Shown here piece after piece: positions 1 to 11,200 of a stretch of DNA of 64,000 nt. The position numbers and the translations under genes are program-made. This DNA is from Leptoclinus maculatus (taxonomy: Eukaryota > Chordata > Actinopteri > Perciformes > Stichaeidae): positions 4,802,501 through 4,866,500 of the forward strand of contig JAVDOI010000005.1 in the NCBI GenBank assembly GCA_032191485.1. Reading direction: 5' to 3'. How positions within the stretch are numbered: the stretch's first letter is position 1; each line of letters begins with the position of its first letter. Below the pieces are notes generated by a model. It had not been told where the DNA came from and did not search any database. It saw only the letters and a program-made list of their open reading frames with translations.

Positions 1-3000
1 AATATGTCAGTGTTTGCAGCTTCTTGTCCCGCCCCCCAATTGGCCAAATAATGACAGCATGCATTGCACTGAGATGACAGAGTAACATGCTTTCTTAGGT
101 TTTATTTGAAGTTATCTGTCCCTTAAATGTAATGTTGAGTGAAATTTGGTTTGTGGTACTCATAGGACTCACAAAAAAAGACATTTGGAAAGTTTAACAT
201 TTCATAACACCTCCTGGTTAGTCTGGATTATCCACAATGCACACCGTTATGCAGAGTGAACAGGACATTATTTCTCAAAAGACATTTTGCTTTTGAATGT
301 CATTTTTTCAAGCTGTGAACTCCACAAATTAGGTTCCATTCATCTCCATTGTATTTGGGTGGAGACAGAAATCTCAGAGGCAAATATCTCAGAGAGAGAA
401 AGAGAAAGCATTTCTTACTCAGGACGCACATTTTCACTTTAGCCCTTTTTCTACTGCAATAGGAAGAACACATTGTAGGTCATGGCCTGGATTCAAACTG
501 AACATCTTGTGTGTATGCGATTTTAGCCTGTGCTGTCGGAGGCAGCCGAGACCTCAGCGTGTGCTCTCCACCGGTTAAACCATGTGAGTGATTACAGATT
601 CATTACCACTGTGAAACGCTAGTGCAGAGCTGATGGTGGGGTCTCTGTCGCAGCCTGACAGACTCTCTTCCAGACGTTTTAATAGACTGAGACAAAGGCT
701 GCCGTACTGTAATCACTGCCATTCAAATGGTTGTTGTTTTTTCACTTGATTATCCTTCAGCGACCTGTAGGTTTTGAAAAGCATTGAGATCTCATAAGTG
801 AACACCAAGCCTCCCGTCCTCCCTGGAGAGACTAGACTAACAGAAATCTGAGCCGAGTTGAACAGAGCACGGCGAGCCTCATGGCTGACTCTACCTTCCC
901 GACCGCCTCTCTGTCATGTCGCAGCCGTCAGCGGCAGCTGGCTTTAAAATGCATTCTGGATTTGGTTTATGAATTTCCAGCCTGCTGAGCAGATGCCAGA
1001 CTTTTGCGGGTCCCTTGGGCTCCTGTCTGTTAGCACCGCTTCTCTGCTGTGTGTTTTCCAAGCTCGGGCACAATCGCAGCCTGGGTTCTGGATCAACAGG
1101 AAGCCTGATGCAACACAAACATTTGTGTGAGGGAGACATTTTCTTCAGCTGAGACCAAGGAAGGGTTACGACTGGCAGCTTTCGGATATTTTCTCTGATA
1201 CTGCACAATGCTTTTAAAAGAGTACCTCCCCAACAAGTACAATTTTCTGGATAATTAAATCAAAATTGATGCCCTTTTTGTTATATTTCATCAATTAATT
1301 AACAGAAACATTCAGGTGAAGTAAGGATCCTAAAACAACACCTTTTGATTTAGTGTGATTTTTTTTTTTTGTGTGTCCGCTGTAACAAGAATTTCAGGAA
1401 AGGTCTTGTTGCTTAGGAATGGGCCGAAATAATTCCTCCCCGCAAGTCAATTTCCAAGGTCACAGCATTCAATACTGGAGACGATAAAAGCTTCCTACCT
1501 GAAGATACCACCCATATTAGTATTCGGCTAGCAGACGTTATCTTCCACTTTAAATCCTACCAGAAAGTACGGTTCACCTCAACCTTTAGCTTTTAGCTTT
1601 GGCAAAGGATCATTTCTAAGTCCTGAATTCTAACATCATCAACAAAGGATTTTAAAATGATGAACACAATGGTCTTCACATTTTGTGTTTCCACTATTCT
1701 ACCGGTTGGATATCTCATTTTTGACATTCCAACATTCAGTTAGCTGTAAAACATCATGTGCCATGTGTCCAACAGCAGATAAGGAACGGCTTCCAGAAAA
1801 CTCAAAAACTGGCAACATGCAGCCTAGTCTCCTAAAATTTACGTTTCCATAAAACAGAAACTGCATTGTCAATTTTCCGAGGGAAACATATTCTCTCACG
1901 GATTATGTTTTTTTTTTATGTATCACAAATACCTTTCTAATCAAACTCCGCGGAAGGAGGAGGTGGGGTTCACCCAGCAGACCACCATTCGTGTACCTTG
2001 TGAAACAAAAAGATAGTTATGACTTATTTTAATATTGCGTTAAACATTTAAAAAGTAACCAAACAAATATACTTATTTTAAGTAAACCCCCGTTTTATTA
2101 AACATAACCAAGTAGGTTTTTTGCTTAAATATAACCTTGTTTTGTTGCGTTTTTATATAAATTCCCAACATTAACCACGTGTTTAAAACGGCGACTGTAA
2201 TCCGGGAGGAAATATGTATCCCTCGAAACGTCAAAGGTCACCTGCTAACTGTTCTAAAATATAGCTATATGCTACATGGGAAAATTAGAATAAAAACGAC
2301 TGGAAAGTACACTCCACCTGCGCCAGCACACAGTCTGAGAGTTGCAATGTGATAGTTTCTGACACATTTTTCTCTACTGTAAATTCCCATTTTAAAGTTT
2401 TCTTTTATGCTATTTGAAATATTCATCAACATGGAAACACTGGAGGCTCCTCGATGATACCGTAGATCCACATGTCTGTTTTGGCCATTAGGTGTAACTT
2501 CTCTGAGTGTGTGGGCTAAGTGGAGAGCAGGGCCGTTCTTCAATCAGAGGATCGGCGGTTCGATCCCCGGCTCCGGCTCTGCTAGTCACATGTCGATGTG
2601 TCCTCGAGCCAGACACTTAACCCCAAAAATTGCTCCCGTAGCTGTGCCTACGGTGTGATAGAATCTGAATTGTAAGTCGCTTTGGATAAAAGCGTCTGCT
2701 AAATGACTGTAATGTGTTTCACGTCAGTTTTCCGTGACAGATGGCTCTGAATACTACGATACCCTTGTGGCTCAGCACACAGCCATTGCAATTAAATGTA
2801 CAGACTAAACTGTGTTGTGGGTGGACGTAAACACGATGCCATTACTGCAGTGGCATCAGTTCCCTTTTAAACTGCTTTTTAACAGCTCTTGCTTATAAAT
2901 ATGTCCAGAATGACCTGTAACATAGTCATCAAAATGCCGTTAAAGTGAAGGTAGTAACAACACGGAAATTTACAGAATGGATTGCAGCCACTGAAAGCAC

Positions 3001-5108
3001 CACGAATTGCGCATCACTTGCAACCGCTATGTGCCCCGTCTCAAGGTCCGATTATAACAAAAGATATTGCGCTGATTACATACAGGCCCATGAAGTGTTG
3101 CACATTTTTGCATCTGATTGCAATTATCCATGTGGGAAATTAGAGATGTTGCCTTTGCACCAAGAACACAGTAGGCAGAACACTTGCAGAGAGAACAAGA
3201 ATAATGGAATGTTCGGTCCGCGAGCTTCGACCAACGAGGTGTAGAGGCATTCATTAAAACTTCAGTTCAGGAATTTAAAAGTGACAGATAAAAAAGCATA
3301 TTTGGGATTTAATATGCCATGATCACTGGAAAGTCTGTGTGTGACACCCCTTACAGATACGCTTCAGTTACCACCAACTCTGTGAAGATGCTAGTAGTTT
3401 TACTGTAACCGTGTGTGGCTATTGATATTTTGATCTAATTGAAATACTTTCAAATAGCACAGGAGCACCAAGACACGATTTGCTTGGCAGTGCAGTTAGG
3501 ACAACATTTTACTCTTTTCGGGTGGTTTGACAATCACACAGCTCCTGGACGCTTTCAACCCAATGTAGACGGCTTTCAGACAGACTTTCATGCCCACTCA
3601 TGTACACAAAAGTACTCCAACCTGTGTTGCCAATTTTTCAATGGAAAGTAGCTAAAGCCGTGTACCTACCTACGGAAAATATTGCGCTGTAATTCTTTGA
3701 TGCCCTACAAAATAATTTTGTCTGTTATCCATGTCATCGTGAACGGGGAATTATAAAGACCGTAAAAGCAGGCACAGGGCTGTTTTTTACTGTGTGAAAC
3801 AAGAAGTCAACGTTGATTTATTTGTCACGTAACTTGCGTATTCTAGTAACAAACAATGGGGATTGGTTGACAGCTCATTCCTCCCACACTCAGTGAACAT
3901 AGTCAGTCCAGAGAGACACAGCCACCAGAGTATTATAGAAATATCAGCAACTTGCTTCAAGAGAGAAGGAGGTCTGCAGAACAAGTCTCTAGATGTGTCA
4001 CTAAAGGGCTCTTAGAAGTCCCCATAACTGGCGAGAAAGTTGCTGAGGTGGCAGTCACCTAACATTGTCTATGCAGAAAAGTAACATCACTTTGACTTTT
4101 GGACTCCCAAAATGACTCTTAACAACTGGATTTCTCATTCTTGGCTGACATTGCAACACTCCCTTAGCTGTAAAACATCAATGGTGTGTGTGGTGTGTCA
4201 CACAGCGGATCAGCAACAATCACAATCTCCACTAAACTTCAATCATGGCATCTTGACTGCTTGAAATGAGATCAAACGAGGGGGACTGTTATCCACTGTT
4301 ACGCCACAACATGCGACGCGGTGAAACCGACGGAATGTCCAGCCGCTCAGTGTCGCAACTGTTTTGAAGGACAAAGACAGAGGGGAACGCCATTTTTCAG
4401 GTTCCCCGTCTGTCATTTCGTTTTCATGTGAGCGTCTTCCATCTGCATTTTGCCAACAATATGCAATATGACACAGGCACGCTTTTCTGCAAACACAAGT
4501 GTGATAAAAGCGCATACACACACTCAACCACACACGCACGCACACTTATTCAGAATCAATCAGCGTGGCCTGGCATTAGTCACAGCTCTGTTCCCCATCT
4601 TTTCCCTTTGTGATTGAGATGGCTAAGGATAGACGGGCCAGACACAGAACCATCCCACCGGGACACTGAACAATGATGACAGATGAATACCTGCAAGCGA
4701 CAATCAAAGTGCTCTTTCATCATCGCAAATTCAATTTGGGAGATGGACGCCCCAGCCCCCCACCCCCCCCAACCAACGCATGCATTTCCCCAGCATTAAA
4801 TTCGAGCTTCAATCTGTCACGTTGAGGCAGCAAATGTGATGCTAATGTGAGCGTGAGTTGTATGATTTGTTCAGTGGAGACTGTTTGCTGTGTTAATATT
4901 TGTGATAAGTCAATTAGTGGATGTGACTGAGAAAATGATTTGCAACAGGTGTTTCTGCTGATGTGCAAAAGTAGTACACATTCTCTCACATTCATCACAT
5001 TTCTCTTTTTTGCTTTTTTTCTATACTGTCTTTTATACAATCTCTTATCCCCTCTTTCTTTGTGACCCCTTAACTTCCATTATATCCCTTCTTTCTTTTC
5101 CTCTCCAG
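1..5108. other. unc5d intron (3' part)
   Basis: There is no convincing exon in this stretch. Short open frames on both strands are below 110 codons, lack splice context and show no family signature. It holds one SINE copy (2545-2715) and a C-rich run near 4758-4770. It is interpreted as intron because the first unc5d exon seen (5109) starts inside the protein. Confidence 0.75.
2545..2715 (+). mobile_element. tRNA-derived SINE copy with LINE-like tail
   Basis: A pol III B-box-like GGTTCGATCC (2557-2566) is followed by a body and then the tail AAGTCGCTTTGGATAAAAGC ending in GACTGTAATGT. The same body and tail recur at 21822-21990, and the tail alone at 48943-49036, in the same orientation. It lies in an unc5d intron. 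Confidence 0.75.
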
Positions 5109-5258
5109 GGAGTGGTGGCTGCAGAGAAGACCAGTGGGGGTCAGCTCCTCGAGGAGCCAAAGATTTTGCCTTTCCGAGCGAACACCTTCAGCCTCCAGGT
5201 GTCCATCCAAGATGTTCCCCAGTTCCTGTGGAGCATCAAACCCTTTACCACATGTCAG
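5109..5258 (+). CDS. unc5d: unc5d exon: start of UPA domain
   Basis: Acceptor AG at 5107-5108 and donor GTAACC after 5258 enclose 150 nt, phase 0 at both ends. It encodes GVVAAEKTS followed by the UNC5 signature GGQLLEEPK and ends at KPFTTCQ. The preceding exon, which should end the ZU5 domain, is not visible in 1-5108, so this intron is at least 5.1 kb. Confidence 0.93.
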
Positions 5259-8200
5259 GTAACCATGGCAGCAGTAACAACTGCAGCAAGATATTAAATA
5301 CAAACATAGATCTGATACTAAAGTGCTATTTTGCAAGAAAGGGGTGTTTGGGCTTGTTAGTTAGAGATTCTCTCTCTGTGTTGTGGGTATTTTACTGTAA
5401 CGTTTATCTGGTTCCACTCTCTAATAAGACACTCATGAAGAACTTAACTTCCCAATGCACCAAACCTTTTCAGTAGAAACAGGCAGTATACTCGCTCTTA
5501 TTAGAGCACAAATAGACACTTCTTCTTTAATAAATGATTAAACAGTTAAATATATCATAATATATTTGATGTAATGTTTAAAGCTATTACAAGGTGTTTT
5601 TAACTGGTTATGAAAAGTGACAATGTATTACGGATGCCTCTGTTTGACCTACATAAGCAAACGAGACCAACAAGATTGGCTATTTCTATATAGTTCTTAA
5701 TGCCTGTCACTGGGTCTGATTCCCCGCGACATCAGACCAAGTGATTTTCATGGTAGCTCTGACTGTTTGATGGAGTAGCAGCAGGGTGTGGGGCTTCGCA
5801 AAGGTTCAATAGGCCCTCTTCAACTGGTATGTAATATGTCTATTTCATTCATAAAGATAATTTGTGAGACATGGTTTTGCATCAATGAATGAGGTCAATT
5901 TACGGTGGTGGATAGAACAAAACTATAACAAAGGCTAACGGTAATTGTATGTGTAACGTCAGCTGCATTTGTTGAGCAAAGCAAGCACTGTGATAATGAG
6001 CACGATGACCAATATGCACCAGGCAGCACAGTACAACAGCAGTTTGTATAAAGTGGAGGGGCTAAACCACTGAAGTGAGTCAACCTATTTATATATATAA
6101 TATATAATATATAATATACAATATCAGGCTTTGCACTTCCAGTTTGTAGAGCGTAAGAACGGTCAACTTCGTCACTCATTAATCCTACATAGTCACTAAT
6201 AGATACATTACATCATCGCCATGCATCCGCGTTGAAAATAAAACAACTAAATTGTATTAAAAAAAGAAGTTGCATCTTTCTTTTACTCGCTTCCAATACA
6301 ATAAACGTGCTAGACAGATCAAGATCTTTAAGACATGATGGATTTACTTGTGCTTGTTTTGACTTGAGCTGAACTTGTTAATCTAATGTGATGCTAAGTG
6401 ATACAGCTACAGCCCATAAAACAACCTTCATACAGTGTTCGGCTGTAATGATTGTCGCCCATTGTTGTTACATAGGCTCCAAATCTGGCTTGATGGAAAT
6501 GATTCCCTTCGGCTCATGACGTTCATCTGGTTTTGATTCGCTTTATATTTACATTTGTCTGCTCTTTTAGCGTGCATCCTGCCGTCACCCACATTTCCCT
6601 CCTGAGGATCAGAAGGACGGACGTGACTTTGTAATGGCTTTGTGTTTGTTTTGCTTGCAGGAGCATTAAGATGCAAACAGTATTAGATTGAAGTCATTGA
6701 ATGCACCGCGGCGGTCGGTGAATGCTGTTTTGTACCTTGTTGTTGCCATTCGCAGAGCAGCTGCGCTGTGTCCCCGCTGTAACGCTGTTGTTGCTTAAAG
6801 ACCTGGATACAGGGTGAAAGCTCTGTTTCAAAGACACCCACCCTCTCTGCGGCCTTATTTATGAGGGACTTGGGATGGCAGGCAGGCACCGCGGACCTGC
6901 TTTGGCGAAGCAGGTGTAGAATAATAGCCGAGCGCCGTGCCATACATCAAGTCAGCTTTTAGTGCTAAACAGCATCCGAGCTTTCCACGTCCATCACCCC
7001 TCACCCCCCCCTCCTCCTCCGCTTCTTACGCCACCGCTCCCAGACTCCATTATCTGCTGCTGTGAGCTGCACTGGGCAGACGAGATCAAAGCCACAAGGG
7101 GTTAAGTCATCACCAGGCACACCGGCAAGCCGCTTTTAATGCCGCCGCCTTCACTAAGAATCGTTTACAGGTCATTTTTGATATGGCAGAGACGGAGTCT
7201 TGCAGAGGTCAAGGACGTTCCCCCACAGATGTGCCCGTTCATTGGAAATGAATTATACATCAAAGGCAGGCTTTTTCCCTGTTGCCCGTATTATTACCCG
7301 CTTACACTACTTAGCCTGAAAGCTGCTTCTGCCATCAGAGTTACTGTACAAGGGAATCAGGCTGTATTTGTGAATGGGTTTCTTCTTCCTCATCAACTAT
7401 AGTTATTTACCATGCATAGCATTTATCAAGCCATGGAACCACTGAGACTTCAAAGCCAACTTTAATCTTGCCGTGTGTGCATGTGGCCGTGCATGTGCCC
7501 CGTGTGGTCACATGTGGAACAGGGTGCTGAGGTATCTCATTTACAGCACATGTAGAAGGTGCAATGTGTCATTCCTGGCTGCATGCGGAGGCAACATTTC
7601 ACCTCTACTGCTGGGTCCATACAATCTACATTTACAGTCATCGGTTATAAAGAAAAAGAAAACGACTAACTAACAGGGCCGCAAGGTGGTAAAGTCACTA
7701 GCACTGTCACCTCACAGCAAGAGGGGCCCGGGTTCGATGGACGCTCCTCGCATGTTCTCCCTGTGGTTCACCGTCTTCCTCCCACAGTCCATAGACATGC
7801 AGCTTAGGTTCAGTGATGACTCTAAATTGCCCGTAGGTGTGATGTCAGCCCCCCCTCGACCCTAAATAGGAATAGGTTACGGATAATGGATAATGGGTAC
7901 TAACTAAGAGCAGGACAATAATACGCAATATTTGTATGTTATGATTTGTTTTTTAAGTTTGTTTAAGTTTGTTTATTGTCTTAAATCTAAAGGGCAGAAA
8001 CGAGTAAAGAACACATTTTATTTTCATTTCGTCCTCCCCATGAAGGGGCCTGCGCTGGTGTTTGCTCTGGCTGAATGCTAATTGCTACAGCTAGCCACCA
8101 ACTGAAGGTCCGTCCCCCAGAGCCGCCGCCCGTCCTCCTCCTGGTGAAGTGGTGTCCTGGTGTCCTGGTGGATGACACAAAAATATGAGTAGTTTTCTGC

Positions 8201-11200
8201 CACTTTGGATTCAAGCCAATAAACAAACTAACAACGGTGCAAGTGGTATTACAAGACGGGAAGGCCCGTGGCTAGCTGGTTAGCATGCTCATATCAGTAT
8301 CTCTGCAACACAGTTTCCGATGTCCCCTCTTTCTTCCTTCTGCCTCCTCAGGAGTTCTCCTTCCCTCAAGTGTGGTGCAGCAACCAGCAGCCCCTGCACT
8401 GTGCCTTCTCTCTGGAGAGATACAGCCCTGCCACCGCCCAGCTCTCCTGCAAAATCAGCGTGCGCCAGGTCAAAGGCCACGAGCAGATTCTGCAGGTCTA
8501 CACGGCCGTGGCCGAGGTGAGGCTCCGGAACTGCGGGAGAGAGGGGGTGTGGGGGGGGGGCGTTTGGCTTTCTCACTCAACCTTTATATAACCTTCCTGG
8601 AGTGTGTCCACTGACAAGCAGGGGCCAGCTCTCCTGAGCTTGCATTCTGTATTAATAGAGCAAGGAGGACACTCTTACTTTCTCTCCTTTTCTTCACAGA
8701 TTTATGCTAAACACAAGACAACAGAGATCCTGTTCACCACGTTTTACCACACATATATTTTTTTAACCTTTATTTGTCCAGGGAGCTCCAGGCACATAGC
8801 CCGCATCCCATTCACATGCATTAACACCTGGGAGCCAACGGTCTCCCGTCAGCCGCTGAGCAGCTCCACTGGAGCAGCTAGGAGGTAGAAATCCTCACTC
8901 AAGAGCACCTTGACAGCAGTTGTTAAGCCAGAAGAGAGTGTTACTCATTGATTTTACCCAACTGCTTTTTTCATAAGCAGTCGCAAACATGCTTGTCACA
9001 CCTCAAGGCCACCAAAACTCACGGATACTGCAGTCAGACGCAGGTGAAATATGATTTGTAATTACTTTTTTTTACGTTGTTTTTTAATCCGACCCTCATG
9101 ATTAGTTTGGGTTTGACGGATACGAGGAAGAAATAAAAGCCTTTTATAGGAGCTGTGAGTAGAATACAAATCATCACCCACACACACACAAACAGTAAAC
9201 ACACGTGACTGTTTCGACGAGGGTCCACACTGTTTTACATTGTGGGTCGCCAAGTTGGATCAATAACATTCTCATGCAGAGCACCAACACAGCGGTTTTA
9301 GAGGTGCTCCGCATCAACACGAGCCGTTACGTTTCTATCACAGCACACATTTTAGCCAGATTTCTAGAAAATTGGCAAATGAAAATGCAAATTGTCACAC
9401 TGATTAATGATGGCTACCGTTATGTAAACAATAGGAGTTGGTTCATCGTGATTCAGGTATCATTAAGAAACGTTGAGGCATGTTACAGACCCCTACCAGT
9501 CCGCAGAGACCTGATGCTTTCTCAATACACTTTGCACTTTTTCATCGCAGCCAAGCGTAAGATGTTTTTGGCTTTGTGTGGATCATGTGCAGAGGGTACG
9601 GCCACTCAGCCCTGACACAGAAGATGTTTTATTTTACTGGCAGACAATGAAGAAATCCCCTGCTGACTTCATGTGTTTCCTGTTTCGGTTCCATCTTCAC
9701 CCGGCTGTATCTTAAATAAGGTGCCCTAAAGGGACAGAAAGCAAAAATGTGTTTCCTCCAGAAATCTTTTCTTTTTAAGATTGTTTTTGTGTGAGTTGCC
9801 AAGTGTTGGAGATATCGGCCGGAGGGAATATAATGGAACTAGATGTACACTTCCTTCTGCATGGTGATATCATAGAATGATCTTTAGTTTGGTAGAAAGT
9901 TGCTTCATGAAACTGCTCGCAACAAGGTCTGTGGACTATCTTGAGTAACCGGGTTATGATTTCTGGAAAGAGACGTTGCTGCTGAGTTTTGCAGATGTAT
10001 TGTGATGGCGCTTTGAGCACCACAAGCAGATTGCCCTCTTGTTCCATTGTATTGGAGGGGTAGACATCTCTACGGCCAATATCTCCAACATTCGGCAGGT
10101 CCGAACCAAAACAATCTGGATTGATTAATAGCACTCCAGGTAAGAGGAGAAATATGTATTATTGATTTTGGGGTTGAATTGACCCTTTAAAGTTTGTAGT
10201 TTTCTTCTTTGTAGAAGTAGAACAAAGGCTGTAGTCAACTTAGATTCTTATTGATTACGGTAGTAGAGTTTGATATTTACAATATGATTAAATACCGTTA
10301 TGGGTGCGTTTGAAGTTATGTTGAGTATAGAGGAAGTAAGTGTTTGATATGTCTGGGAGCCAATCAGTGAATAATAACTTATTCAGACAAACAAACAAGC
10401 TTTCTAGCCAATGAGTGAGCTGGTTTAGAGTGTTCCTGACCTATGGAAGAGGAGGAGACGGCGTTCCAATGTGTGCGAACCAACCTTGTTGGAATCCATT
10501 GTAACTGGTCTGAATTTAAACTGAGCCTGTCATGACCCAAAGGAACCAACTCCAAACATTTAAAGCCACATTGTAAGTCCACGAGGTTAAGAGTTTGATA
10601 ATTAAAAGACACTCTATGCACTAATGTTTTAAAATGTTACCTTTCCTGAATTGTCCTGACCCAATAAACTCCGTCCATCTGGCTCTCCACGCCGGTTACA
10701 ATAAGCACAAAGCCACATTTGCAAAAATCCTATCTGACCCCGGTCTAATTCGAGCCTGTGTCTGTTCTGTTCTGTTCTTTTCCTCCAGACTGAAAAAGAG
10801 TCCGTTCCATTTTTTATGCAGACAGACTGCACCATCACGTCCCAGACGGGTCCCAAGGCCTTCAAAATCCCCTCGTCCATCCGCCAGAGGATCTGTGCCA
10901 CCTTCGACACTGCCAACGCCAAGGGCAAGGACTGGCAACTCTTAGCCCAGAAGCTCCACTTAGATCGGTGAGCGTGTGAAGTGCATCCTCTCTGAGATGG
11001 CATGGTCTCTGCATCTTTTCTCTCCGGAGTTGGCCTCGCCGCCAACGAGTATGATCATTTGCTGCGAGCGCTGTTAACCTCATGAATGTGGCTTTACATG
11101 GAGATACCTTATGTACTTCATGTTGTGTGAGGAGACAGGACCGGTCATTTATTCTACAGCACATCGTGATTGTGTTATCTGTTGAATGCTTACAGTATGT

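Noticed and set aside
2545..2715. Possible tRNA gene (B-box-like sequence)
   Set aside because: No cloverleaf closes. The same sequence recurs with a LINE-like tail, which marks it as a SINE. The same argument applies to 7675-7900 and 21822-21990.
9205..9615. 136-codon + frame in an unc5d intron
   Set aside because: No domain or splice context, and AT-rich composition like the surrounding intron.
9775..10134. 119-codon minus-strand frame
   Set aside because: It lies in a repeat-like segment and has no recognisable domain.
10822..10967. Using only the downstream acceptor for the unc5d linker exon
   Set aside because: The upstream acceptor adds 11 residues that align with the mammalian linker, so it is taken as the main start; the downstream one is kept as a possible alternative.
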